64,000 nucleotides of DNA from an uncultured Coriobacteriaceae bacterium (GTDB lineage Bacteria; Actinomycetota; Coriobacteriia; Coriobacteriales; Atopobiaceae). A program made the translations under genes and the position numbers. The notes under the pieces are model-generated. The model worked only from the letters and a program-made list of their open reading frames with translations, was not told the DNA's origin and searched no databases. Location of the stretch: positions 62,001 through 126,000 of the forward strand of contig CACZCK010000004.1 of assembly GCA_902779675.1 (NCBI GenBank), in the 5' to 3' direction. Of the stretch, positions 26,404 through 34,491 are shown piece after piece; the first letter of the stretch is position 1, and each line of letters opens with the position of its first letter.

Positions 26404-26991
26404 CTAGCTGCTAATCTGCGAGCTCTTGGCAACCAGCTTGCGATAGATGCGCTCCACGAACCATGGCTCGGTCGACGCCGCAAGCGCCTCGCCAGGCGTC
26501 ATCCAGCCAATTCGGCTGTTCTCATCGGGCTTGACACGCGGCACCTCGCCAGGGTCCGCCTCCATCAGAAAGGTGACGTTGAGATGCAGGTGGCTCGAAA
26601 CGTACGCCCCGCGCTTCTCGTGGCCGTCGACGCAGAGCACTTCCACCGATAGAATGCCGGGGTCTGCCAGCCGCGCACTGGCAAGACCGCTCTCCTCGCG
26701 CACCTCGCGCAAGGCGACGGCACGCAGGTCACGCTGACCGTCAGCATGACCTCCCAGCCATGACCACGACTGGTAGATGTTGTGATAGGCCATGAGCACC
26801 TTGCTGCGGTCCGGAGACACCACCCAGGCGGAGGCCGTCATGTGGGCTGGGTCTCCCCTGCCCCACAGCCGTGATTGCGCTTCCGTTCCGACCCGCTCGG
26901 CCATCTCAAGATGGGCCAGAACCAACGCGCAGTCGCGCGCCTCTTGCTCGTTATAGGGCTCATAGGACGCAAGCTCCTCAGCCAGACCCAC
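26404..26991 (-). CDS. NUDIX hydrolase
   Basis: A 195-residue hydrolase of nucleoside-diphosphate-linked compounds. The Nudix box lies near residues 80-103: GGHADGQRDL followed by REVREESGL. The first glutamate of the canonical box (G-x5-E) is Gln here, while the catalytic REVREESG core with the metal-binding glutamates is intact, so activity is still expected. Preceding LWSWLGGH-type context fits the group that acts on small diphosphates, but the substrate is unknown. The start appears to be GTG 26991 after a G-rich ribosome site. Monocistronic and divergent from the HAD gene. Confidence 0.8.
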   Translation of the reverse strand: MGLAEELASYEPYNEQEARDCALVLAHLEMAERVGTEAQSRLWGRGDPAHMTASAWVVSPDRSKVLMAYHNIYQSWSWLGGHADGQRDLRAVALREVREESGLASARLADPGILSVEVLCVDGHEKRGAYVSSHLHLNVTFLMEADPGEVPRVKPDENSRIGWMTPGEALAASTEPWFVERIYRKLVAKSSQISS

Positions 26992-27067
26992 GGTACGCCC
27001 CCCAACGTGGCCTTCATCGCCTTACCTCCGCTATCATAGACGTATTCCCACGCACGAAAGGACCCCC

Positions 27068-27898
27068 ATGTACAAACTCGTAGCCACCGACATGGACGAG
27101 ACCTTCCTCGGCTTTGATCACAAGGTCCCGCAGGCCAACATCGACGCCATCCTTCGCATGCGCGAGTTGGGCGTGCTCTTTGTGCCCGCCTCCGGACGCG
27201 CCTACGGCTCCATCATGAACAGCTTGCGCGACCTGCCGCCCGAGTGTCTGGAGGGCAGCTATGTCATCTCATACAACGGTGGCTGCATCAACCGCGTGGG
27301 CGACGACGAGCCGCTCATCAGCAATCGCATGCCCTTCGAGGTGGTTGACCGCCTCTTCAAGCATGCGGCGTTCCTGGGCGACATCGGCATGCACATCTAC
27401 ACGCAGTCCGGCGACATCTGGGGCTACAACATCACCCAAAGCGAGCTCGACTACCTCGCCGGTCACATGGACCTCAAGCTCTTCGAGGGCGACGACATCG
27501 AGTTTCTGCGCGACGTGCCCCTCTCCAAGTGCCTGTACGTGTACGAGGACCTCGACCTGCTGCACGAGCTGGCGCTCACCATGGACCCGACGCTCACCGA
27601 AGGCCTCTCGACCACCTTCAGCTCGGGACGCTACTACGAGTTCAACCCGGGAGGCGTGGACAAGGGCTCCGGTCTTCGCGAGCTCGCTTCGCGCCTGGGG
27701 ATCGATGTGGCCGACACCATCGCCTGCGGCGACTCTGCCAACGACATGGCCATGATCGAGGCCGCGGGGCTCGGCGTGGTGGTCTCCAACGCGACGCCCG
27801 ACGCGGTGGCCATCGCCGACTACCAGGCCAAGTCAAGCTGCCAGGACGGCGTCTTTGCCGAAGTCCTCGAGAGGTTCATCGAGCCCCAGCACCGCTAG
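27068..27898 (+). CDS. Cof-type HAD phosphatase
   Basis: A 276-residue HAD-superfamily phosphatase of the Cof/YidA type, which dephosphorylates sugar phosphates or other small metabolites in the cytosol. Motif I is TDMDETFL (nucleophile Asp8, acid/base Asp10), motif II VPASGRAY near residue 36, Lys in VDKGSGL near 197, and motif IV CGDSANDMAM near 221. A type IIB cap sits between motifs II and III. ATG 27068 has GAAAGGA. The 120-nt-core repeat element begins 50 bases past its stop. Confidence 0.87.
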   Translation: MYKLVATDMDETFLGFDHKVPQANIDAILRMRELGVLFVPASGRAYGSIMNSLRDLPPECLEGSYVISYNGGCINRVGDDEPLISNRMPFEVVDRLFKHAAFLGDIGMHIYTQSGDIWGYNITQSELDYLAGHMDLKLFEGDDIEFLRDVPLSKCLYVYEDLDLLHELALTMDPTLTEGLSTTFSSGRYYEFNPGGVDKGSGLRELASRLGIDVADTIACGDSANDMAMIEAAGLGVVVSNATPDAVAIADYQAKSSCQDGVFAEVLERFIEPQHR

Positions 27899-27947
27899 AC
27901 GCACCAAGAACCAGCCAGAAGAGCAGGGCAATCCCAGAGATCTCGGA

Positions 27948-28135
27948 TGGCGCCTGGCCGTCAGGCCGGCGGCTGCGTACGCCGACCTCTCGGGCTGCCC
28001 GTCGCGTCGGCGCGGCGGGAGCGAGGACCTCTCGCCGCGCGCAGCGAGGCGATCCACAGCTGCCGCACCGTAAGCGTCGGGCGCCTAGCCCGAGCGCGAG
28101 GCGTGCGCAGCCGCCGGCCTGACGGCCAGGCGCCA
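27948..28135. repeat. Stem-enclosed 120-nt element, copy A
   Basis: A 188-bp element: a 34-bp arm (27948-27981), a 120-nt core (27982-28101) and a complementary 34-bp arm (28102-28135) with a single G-T wobble. The core is the same length as, and about 86% identical to, that of copy B at 39891-40010, without gaps; the arms share no sequence with those of copy B. Inside the core, CTCGGGCT (27989-27996) pairs with AGCCCGAG (28087-28094) in both copies, and a 12-bp helix with one wobble (28010-28021 with 28029-28040) is possible in this copy. It lies between the HAD phosphatase and the suf operon. No frame looks coding; all translate as Arg-rich sequence. It could be a structured RNA or a small mobile element. 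Confidence 0.85.
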
Positions 28136-28175
28136 ATGCGGCGTTCGCACGATATATGGTCTTCTCTCCTCATGG

Positions 28176-28205
28176 TTGAATACCCATGCCACTTGTGGGT
28201 AAAAT
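28176..28205 (+). promoter_or_regulatory. Candidate suf operon promoter with internal operator
   Basis: TTGAAT (28176-28181) and TAAAAT (28200-28205) are separated by 18 bases, a good vegetative promoter for this GC-rich genome, 65 bases before sufC. A perfect dyad TACCCA (28181-28186) and TGGGTA (28196-28201) occupies the spacer and touches the -10 box. The Rrf2-family regulator encoded at the end of the operon is the obvious candidate to bind it. Confidence 0.6.
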
Positions 28206-28269
28206 ACCGCCCTGTGAGTAGGAATTACTAGCCCGGAGGCACTCCGGACGAGATAAGAGAGAGGCCATC

Positions 28270-29037
28270 GTGTCAGACCAGCTGCTTACCATCAACGGGC
28301 TCTCGGCGGGAACCGAGGACAAGCCCATCCTGCACAACATCAGCCTCGGTATAGGCGCAGGCGAGACGCACGTGCTCATGGGCCCCAACGGCGCCGGCAA
28401 GTCGACGCTCGGCCATGTGATCATGGGCGACCCCCTGTACCAGGTCTCCGAGGGCTCCATCACCTTCGACGGCACCGACATCACCGAACTTGGCCCCGAC
28501 AAGCGCTCACTGGCGGGTATCTTCCTGTCCTACCAGGCGCCCGTTGAGGTCCCCGGTGTGCCCCTGTACAGCTTCCTGCGCACCATCTGCCAGATGCGCC
28601 CCGAGCTCAAGACCACTGCGCGCAAGTTCCGCGAGCGCGTGGGCAAGATCGCCGACCAGCTCGAGATCGACCAGAACTTCCTCACCCGCGAGCTCAACGT
28701 GGGCTTCTCCGGCGGCGAGAAGAAGAAGATCGAGATGATGCAGCTGCTGCTGCTCCGTCCCAAGCTGGCCATCCTCGACGAGACCGACTCCGGCCTCGAC
28801 GTGGACGCCCTGTCCATCGTGAGCCGCGGCATCGAGGCCTACCGCAAGGAGTGCGACGGCGCCCTGCTCATGATCACGCACAACACCCGCATCCTCGAGC
28901 GCCTCACCGTGGATTGCACGCACGTCATGGTGCACGGCAACCTGGTGGCAGACGGCCCCGCGAGCCTCATCGACGACATCGACGCTCACGGCTTCGCGCG
29001 CTTCGAGGAGGCCCTTGCGCAGAAGGCCGAGGCATAG
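28270..29037 (+). CDS. sufC: SUF iron-sulfur assembly ATPase
   Basis: A 255-residue ABC-type ATPase that drives the SufBCD scaffold. Walker A is GPNGAGKSTL near residue 38, the signature is FSGGEKKK near 148 (with Gly-Gly-Glu-Lys-Lys as usual in SufC), and Walker B is LAILDETDSGLD near 168. The start is GTG 28270 after GAGAGAGG. First gene of sufCBDSU plus Rrf2, with three bases before sufB. Confidence 0.96.
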   Translation: MSDQLLTINGLSAGTEDKPILHNISLGIGAGETHVLMGPNGAGKSTLGHVIMGDPLYQVSEGSITFDGTDITELGPDKRSLAGIFLSYQAPVEVPGVPLYSFLRTICQMRPELKTTARKFRERVGKIADQLEIDQNFLTRELNVGFSGGEKKKIEMMQLLLLRPKLAILDETDSGLDVDALSIVSRGIEAYRKECDGALLMITHNTRILERLTVDCTHVMVHGNLVADGPASLIDDIDAHGFARFEEALAQKAEA

Positions 29038-29040
29038 CAC

Positions 29041-30474
29041 ATGGCAGACGCAACCGAAACGAGCCGCAAGCGTTCGCAGGTCGAGGACGTCAACCGCTCG
29101 CTCTACGACTTCAAGATGAGCGAGGAGGGCTACGAGCGCTACGCTGACGGCCTCTCCACCGATATCGTGCGGGCCATCTCCGAGAAGAAGGACGAGCCCG
29201 AGTGGATGCTCGAGCTGCGCCTCAAGGCGCTTGCCGCCTACGAGGAGATGGAGATGCCCGCCAATTGGGGTCCCTCCATCGAGATGCTCGACCTCAACCA
29301 CATCAGCGCGTACGTCTCGCCCAAGACCAAGCAAGCCAACAGCTGGGACGACGTGCCCGAGGACATCAAGAACACCTTCGAGCGTCTGGGCATCCCCGAG
29401 GCAGAGCGCGAGAGCCTCGCCGGCGTGGGCGCCCAGTACGACTCCGAGATCGTGTACCACAACATGCGCGAGGAGGTGGCCGATCAGGGCGTGATCTACA
29501 CCACCATCGAGGACGCCCTGCACGACCCCGAGCTCGAGCCCATCGTGCACGAGTACTTTGGCACGCTCATCCCCATGCGCGACCACAAGTTTGCCGCGCT
29601 GCACTACGCCGTCTGGAGCGGTGGCTCCTTTGTGTACGTGCCCGAGGGCGTCACCCTCCCCTACCCGCTGCAGAGCTACTTCCGCCTCAACGCGCAAGGC
29701 GCGGGCCAATTCGAGCACACGCTGATCATCGTGGAGCCCGGCGCCGACCTGCACTTCATCGAGGGCTGCTCGGCACCCAAGTACTATGAGGCCAACCTGC
29801 ACGCAGGCGCCGTCGAGCTGTTTGTCAAGGACCATGCCAAGCTGCGCTACAGCACCATCGAAAACTGGTCCAAGAACATGTTCAACCTCAACACCAAGCG
29901 CGCCACCGTTGGCGCGGACTCCATCATGGAGTGGGTCTCGGGCAGCTTCGGCAGCCACGTGAGCTACCTCTACCCCACCACCTTCCTGCAGGGGGCACGC
30001 AGCAGCTGCGAGTTCACCGGCATCACCTTTGCCGGTGCCACGCAGGACCTCGACACCGGCTGCAAGGTCATCCTCAACGGACCCGACACCACCGCCAGCG
30101 TGGATACCAAGTCCATCTCCAAGGACGGCGGCATCAACACCTTCCGCAGCTCGATCGTGGTGGGTCGCCGCGCCGACCGCGCGCGTGCCACCGTCAGCTG
30201 CGCGTCGCTCATGCTCGACGACATCAGCCGCTCCGACACCATCCCGGCCATGGACGTACGCAACGGTAGCGCGAGCGTCGGTCACGAGGCCACCATCGGC
30301 CGCATCTCAGACGACACGATCCTCTACCTCATGAGCCGCGGCTGCTCCGAAGGCGAGGCACGCACCATGGTGGTCAACGGCTTCGCCGACCCGGTGAGCA
30401 AGGAGCTCCCCATGGAGTACGCCATCGAGATGAACAACCTGATCAAGCTCGAGATGGAGGGGGCGATCGGATAA
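29041..30474 (+). CDS. sufB: SUF scaffold protein B
   Basis: A 477-residue scaffold on which Fe-S clusters are built, together with SufC and SufD. The beta-helical SufBD core includes GVIYTTIEDAL, WSGGSFVYVPEGV, FTGITFAGATQDLDTG and the C-terminal MSRGCSEGEART with the conserved Cys and following Glu. The length and motifs fit SufB rather than SufD. Its TAA stop overlaps the ATG of sufD by one base. Confidence 0.96.
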   Translation: MADATETSRKRSQVEDVNRSLYDFKMSEEGYERYADGLSTDIVRAISEKKDEPEWMLELRLKALAAYEEMEMPANWGPSIEMLDLNHISAYVSPKTKQANSWDDVPEDIKNTFERLGIPEAERESLAGVGAQYDSEIVYHNMREEVADQGVIYTTIEDALHDPELEPIVHEYFGTLIPMRDHKFAALHYAVWSGGSFVYVPEGVTLPYPLQSYFRLNAQGAGQFEHTLIIVEPGADLHFIEGCSAPKYYEANLHAGAVELFVKDHAKLRYSTIENWSKNMFNLNTKRATVGADSIMEWVSGSFGSHVSYLYPTTFLQGARSSCEFTGITFAGATQDLDTGCKVILNGPDTTASVDTKSISKDGGINTFRSSIVVGRRADRARATVSCASLMLDDISRSDTIPAMDVRNGSASVGHEATIGRISDDTILYLMSRGCSEGEARTMVVNGFADPVSKELPMEYAIEMNNLIKLEMEGAIG

Positions 30475-31583
30475 TGGCAAACACGATCATCACGGCCGAC
30501 CAGACCGACACCACAGCCCTCGGCCACATCAACGTCCCACCCGCGCAGACGTGGAACTACCTGCGCATCAACGACATCGCGTTCGACGTGCCCACGCCCC
30601 ACTTCGTGGGTGACGTGTACGCTCGCCTTCCGCAGCTGTTCGACAAGGTCGAGTGCGGCATCGGCGAGGACGCCGTCACCTGGATGGCCCACGCCGCTGG
30701 CGACGCCCGCTACGTGGAGGTCCGCGCCGGCGAGCCCCATGATCCCATCGTGATCGACGTCGACGCCGCCGGCTGCGACGTAAGCGACACCGGCGTGCTT
30801 GTCCGCTCCGGCGCGCAGGCGACCATCGTCGCCTGCTCCCACGGCGGTGCCGCAGGTGCCACGTCCGCATCGCTTCTGCGCGTGATCGCCGAGCGCGAGG
30901 CACAGGTCACCATCATCGAGCTGGTCGCCTGCAACGAGGACCAGCAGCACCTTGACGCGGTGGGCATCGAGGCTGCCGAAGACGCGCACATCGAGATGCG
31001 CCAGTACGCGCTCGGCGGCGGCAAGGTGGCCCTTGGTCTGTGCTGCAACCTTGCCGGCAACGCCTCGCGCTTCTCCCTCGACTCCCGCTATCTGGCAAGC
31101 GGCACCGACGTTCTCGACGTCAACCACGTCATTCGCCAGCGCGGCCGCAACACGCGTGCCGATATCGTGACCACCGGCATCCTGGCCGACTCGGCACGCA
31201 AGACCATGCGCGAAACCATCGACCTCATCCACGGCGCCAAGTTTGCCGAGGGCTCCGAAATCGAGACGGTGCTGGTCACGGGCGACGACGTGGTCAACAA
31301 GACCCTGCCGGTCATCCTGTGCGACGAGGAGGATGTGGCGGGCAACCACGGTGCCTCCATCGGCGCCATCAGCCCCGAGCAGCTCGGTTTCTTGGGCAGC
31401 CGCGGCCTTGGCGAAGAAGAGGCGGAGCGGCTGTTCGCGCGTGCCCTGTTCGACGACGCGGTCATCCATGCGGTCGACGACGACGTGCGCCAGGCCGTGC
31501 TCGCCCGTGCGGCGGCCGTTCTAGGCGCCGACGTGGCCCGCGACATCGCCGAGGTCCTCGGCTACGACATCAGGGAGGCATAG
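30474..31583 (+). CDS. sufD: SUF scaffold protein D
   Basis: A 369-residue paralogue of SufB that completes the SufBC2D complex and helps with iron entry. The C-terminal half carries the SufBD core with LGFLGSRGLGEEEAERL replacing the SufB Cys motif. The N-terminal third is divergent, as usual. Starts at ATG 30474 overlapping the sufB stop and is followed directly by sufS (TAG then ATG). Confidence 0.93.
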   Translation: MANTIITADQTDTTALGHINVPPAQTWNYLRINDIAFDVPTPHFVGDVYARLPQLFDKVECGIGEDAVTWMAHAAGDARYVEVRAGEPHDPIVIDVDAAGCDVSDTGVLVRSGAQATIVACSHGGAAGATSASLLRVIAEREAQVTIIELVACNEDQQHLDAVGIEAAEDAHIEMRQYALGGGKVALGLCCNLAGNASRFSLDSRYLASGTDVLDVNHVIRQRGRNTRADIVTTGILADSARKTMRETIDLIHGAKFAEGSEIETVLVTGDDVVNKTLPVILCDEEDVAGNHGASIGAISPEQLGFLGSRGLGEEEAERLFARALFDDAVIHAVDDDVRQAVLARAAAVLGADVARDIAEVLGYDIREA

Positions 31584-32849
31584 ATGCTGACCCCCGAACA
31601 GCTCCGGGACATCACGGAGAGTCCCTACAAGGCCGACTTTCCTCTGCTCGCAAAGCATCCCGAGATCGTGTTCCTCGACAGCGCCGCCACTGCGCAGCGT
31701 CCCGCATGCGTGCTCGATGCCGAGCGCACATTCTACGAGACCATGAACGCCAACCCGTTGCGCGGTCTGTACCGCCTCTCGGTGGAGGCAACCGAGAGCA
31801 TCGAGGCCGCCCGTGCGCGCATCGCCTCGTTCATCGGCGCCGTCGACGGCACGGGCAAGCCCCAGGCCTCGCAGATCGTGTTCACCCGCAACGCGAGCGA
31901 GTCACTCAACTTGGTGGCGCGCACGCTTCCGCAGGTCGTTGGACTCGGCCCGGGCGATGACGTGGTCATTTCCATCATGGAGCATCACTCCAACATCATC
32001 CCTTGGCAGCAGGTTTGTGCCGCAACGGGCGCCAACCTCGTGTATCTGCGTCTCGACGACGACTTCACCATTACGCAAGACGAGGTCGAGGCAAAGATAG
32101 GCCCTGCCGCCAAGATCGTCTCGGTCACGCATGTCTCTAACGTGCTTGGCGTCGAGAATGACGTTGCTGCTATCGCCGCACGCGCACACCAGATGGGTGC
32201 CAAGATGGTGGTCGACGGCGCGCAGTCCGTGCCCCACCTGAGCATCGACGTGAAAGCCCTCGGCTGCGACCTTCTGGCCTTCTCGGCGCACAAGATGGGC
32301 GGCCCCATGGGCATCGGCGTGCTGTGGGGCACCTCGGAGCTGCTCGACGCCATGCCGCCCTTCCTCACCGGCGGCGAGATGATCGACTCCGTCACCGAGA
32401 CGAGCGCCGTGTGGGCGCCTGTGCCGCAGAAGTTCGAGGCGGGCACGCAGGATGCCGCCGGCAGCTACGCCTTCGACGCAGCGCTGGCCTACCTCCAGGA
32501 CCACGACATGGCAGCCCTCGAGACACGCGAGCATCTGCTGGCCACCTACCTCACCGACCAACTGGCGGCGCTCGACTTCGTCCACGTCATCGGTCCTGCC
32601 GATGGCGCGCGCCACGTCGGCGCGGTCGCCTTCAACGTCGAGGGCGTCCATCCGCACGATGTCGCCTCCATCCTCGACATGGGCAACGTCTGCATCCGCG
32701 CCGGCCACCACTGCGCGCAGCCGCTCCTCGCCTACCTCGGCGAGTCAAGCACCTGCCGCGCAAGCATTGCCTTCTACAACGACAAGCAGGACATAGACGC
32801 CCTCGTCGAAGGGCTCAAGACCGTCTGGCAGGTGTTCAATGGCAGTTAA
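31584..32849 (+). CDS. sufS: Cysteine desulfurase
   Basis: A 421-residue PLP enzyme that takes sulfur from cysteine and hands it to SufU. The PLP-lysine is in LLAFSAHKMGGPMG near residue 235, the catalytic Cys loop is ESSTCRASIAFYN near 392, and FLDSAATAQRP near residue 31 and EHHSNIIPWQ near 133 are typical class II (SufS) motifs. Overlaps the sufU start by 11 bases, so transfer partners are co-translated. Confidence 0.95.
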   Translation: MLTPEQLRDITESPYKADFPLLAKHPEIVFLDSAATAQRPACVLDAERTFYETMNANPLRGLYRLSVEATESIEAARARIASFIGAVDGTGKPQASQIVFTRNASESLNLVARTLPQVVGLGPGDDVVISIMEHHSNIIPWQQVCAATGANLVYLRLDDDFTITQDEVEAKIGPAAKIVSVTHVSNVLGVENDVAAIAARAHQMGAKMVVDGAQSVPHLSIDVKALGCDLLAFSAHKMGGPMGIGVLWGTSELLDAMPPFLTGGEMIDSVTETSAVWAPVPQKFEAGTQDAAGSYAFDAALAYLQDHDMAALETREHLLATYLTDQLAALDFVHVIGPADGARHVGAVAFNVEGVHPHDVASILDMGNVCIRAGHHCAQPLLAYLGESSTCRASIAFYNDKQDIDALVEGLKTVWQVFNGS

Positions 32850-33345
32850 CCCGCTCTACAACGCGCAGTTCATCGATCACGCGCAGCATCCCGACTACAA
32901 GTACCAGATGGACGACCCCACCATGAGCCACGAGGGCGTCAACCCCTCGTGCGGCGACGAGCTGACCTTCTCGGTGCGCCTCGCCGAAGACGGCACCATC
33001 GAGGAGGCCGCCTTCGTGGGCAGCGGCTGCGCTATCAGCCAGGCGTCGGCCGACATGATGAGCGACCTGATGGTCGACAAGACGCCTGCAGAGGCCATCG
33101 AGCTCTGCGAGCTGTTCAAGCGCATGATCCGCGGCGAGGAGACCGACGACGCCGTCCTCGAGCAGCTCGACGAAGCGGCCATGCTGCGCGACATCGCGCA
33201 CATGCCGGCACGCGTCAAGTGTGCCGAGCTCGCGTGGCGCACCCTGCAGGAGATGCTCGAGGCCCACGGAGCCACCGCAAGCATGACCGCAACGGTCAGC
33301 GCCGCATGCGACCACGATCATTCCCACGACGGAGAGGTCGGATAG
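32839..33345 (+). CDS. sufU: SufU sulfur-transfer/scaffold protein
   Basis: A 168-residue zinc-dependent sulfur acceptor for SufS. The three Cys ligands are in NPSCGDEL (about residue 36), GSGCAISQAS (about 63) and VKCAELAW (about 130). The Asp in GDEL is the usual fourth ligand. The C-terminal extension with His-rich DHDHSHDG is unusual and may bind metal. Two bases separate it from the Rrf2 gene. Confidence 0.94.
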   Translation: MAVNPLYNAQFIDHAQHPDYKYQMDDPTMSHEGVNPSCGDELTFSVRLAEDGTIEEAAFVGSGCAISQASADMMSDLMVDKTPAEAIELCELFKRMIRGEETDDAVLEQLDEAAMLRDIAHMPARVKCAELAWRTLQEMLEAHGATASMTATVSAACDHDHSHDGEVG

Positions 33346-33347
33346 CC

Positions 33348-33767
33348 ATGGCTTCGGGCATGTTCTCCACCAAGGGACGCTACGCCCTGCGGGCGATGAG
33401 CGACCTGGCACAGCATCCGGGATGGGTGTCGCTTGGCGACGTGTCCGAGCGGCAGCACATCTCTCGTAAGTACCTCGAGCAGGTCATAGCCCTCATGCAC
33501 AAGGCGGGCTATGTCGAGAGCATGCGCGGTAAGGGCGGTGGGTATCGCTTATCGCGCAAGCCTGAGGAGTACACGCTGGGCATGATCCTGCGTGCCGCCG
33601 AGGGCTCGCTTGCGCCAGTCGCCTGCCTCGACTGCACCAACGACGAGATCTGCCCTATCGTCGAGACCTGTCCTACCGTGGAGATGTGGCGCGACCTGGG
33701 CAAGGTGACCAGCCAATACCTGGACAGCAAGACCCTCGCCGACCTGATACGCGAGACCGAAGAGTAA
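33348..33767 (+). CDS. Rrf2 family regulator (IscR-like)
   Basis: A 139-residue winged-helix repressor that likely senses Fe-S status and controls the suf operon. The helix-turn-helix covers residues 8-55 (YALRAMSDLA ... ISRKYLEQVI) and the wing has the conserved GKGGGYRLSR. Four cysteines lie between residues 87 and 106 in the pattern CLDC-x6-CPIVETC, matching the cluster-binding region of IscR-type proteins. ATG 33348 follows GGAGAGG. It is the last gene of the operon; the dyad at 28181-28201 is its likely target. Confidence 0.9.
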   Translation: MASGMFSTKGRYALRAMSDLAQHPGWVSLGDVSERQHISRKYLEQVIALMHKAGYVESMRGKGGGYRLSRKPEEYTLGMILRAAEGSLAPVACLDCTNDEICPIVETCPTVEMWRDLGKVTSQYLDSKTLADLIRETEE

Positions 33768-33802
33768 GCGTAGCGTCACTACGATCACCGCTCAAAACTG
33801 CT

Positions 33803-33830
33803 CGCGCGCTGGGGACATCCCCAGCGCGCG
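33803..33830. terminator. 13-bp perfect hairpin after the suf operon
   Basis: CGCGCGCTGGGGA (33803-33815) pairs perfectly with TCCCCAGCGCGCG (33818-33830). It is 36 bases past the regulator's stop and probably ends or protects the suf transcript, but no T tract follows. The next 16 bases (GATCTGCACTATAGCG at 33830-33845) recur almost exactly behind another hairpin at about 61129-61146. Confidence 0.5.
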
Positions 33831-33930
33831 ATCTGCACTATAGCGTCAACCTTCAAGAAGCGCGCGTAACTGACTCATTTCCATAACATAATAATCACGC
33901 GGCAAATATGGCGGACGACCCAAAACTCAC

Positions 33931-33958
33931 GTACCGTACTAGTACTTGTACTTTGTAC
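33931..33958 (+). promoter_or_regulatory. Cluster of five GTAC motifs upstream of the flavoprotein operon
   Basis: GTAC occurs at 33931, 33936, 33942, 33948 and 33955, the last three as near-tandem (T)GTACTT units, within the AT-rich 160 bases ahead of the NuoE-like gene. Closely spaced short repeats like this often mark a regulator binding site or the promoter itself. Confidence 0.45.
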
Positions 33959-33990
33959 TTGCGCAATCTCTCTAGGGGGAAGGAGTGTGC

Positions 33991-34491
33991 ATGCAAACGT
34001 TGGCACCAGTCGACCTGTCGTTGATCGAGCCGACGCTCGACACCTACGCCGATGTTCCCGGCAGCCTCATTACCATCCTGCAGGAGACGCAGGAAACGTA
34101 TGGCTATCTGCCCATGGAGGCTATGGAGCTCATTGCCGAGCGGACCAACACACCTATCGCCACCATCGTAGGCGTCGCCACGTTCTACGCCCAGTTCAGG
34201 CTTGAGCCCGTCGGCAAGCATCTGATCATGCTGTGCCAGGGTACCGCCTGCCATGTCAACGGGTCAGAGCTCATCTCGGCCGCCATCACCGACGAGCTGG
34301 GCATCGAGGACGGCGGGACGACCGACGACGGCCTGTTCTCGCTCAAGCACGTGGCGTGCCTCGGCTGCTGCTCACTGTCGCCGGTCATGATGATCAATGG
34401 CAACACCTACGGCAGCCTCACGCCCGACAAGGCCCGCAAGATCCTGCGCGAGCTCGCGGCAGAGAACGCAGAAGGAGGCGAGGCCCAATGA
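33991..34491 (+). CDS. NuoE-like [2Fe-2S] thioredoxin-fold subunit
   Basis: A 166-residue subunit with a helical N terminus and a thioredoxin-like [2Fe-2S] ferredoxin domain. The four cluster cysteines are in LCQGTACHVNG (about residue 84) and VACLGCCSLSP (about 124). This is the NuoE/HoxE/HydA-type small subunit of NAD-linked flavoprotein complexes. ATG 33991 is five bases after AGGAG; GTG 33985 would overlap that site. The stop overlaps the start of the NuoF-like gene (ATGA). With the two genes that follow it forms a three-subunit complex. Confidence 0.9.
   Translation: MQTLAPVDLSLIEPTLDTYADVPGSLITILQETQETYGYLPMEAMELIAERTNTPIATIVGVATFYAQFRLEPVGKHLIMLCQGTACHVNGSELISAAITDELGIEDGGTTDDGLFSLKHVACLGCCSLSPVMMINGNTYGSLTPDKARKILRELAAENAEGGEAQ

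Noticed and set aside
27946..28136. Arg-rich open frames covering the stem-enclosed element (also 39810-40154)
   Set aside because: All six frames look alike because the DNA is GC-rich and self-complementary; no ribosome sites; differences between copies do not spare one frame's codons consistently.
28507..30285. 592-codon frame opposite sufC and sufB
   Set aside because: Exactly antisense to two conserved genes, low-complexity Ala/Val/Gly/His sequence, no recognisable domain.
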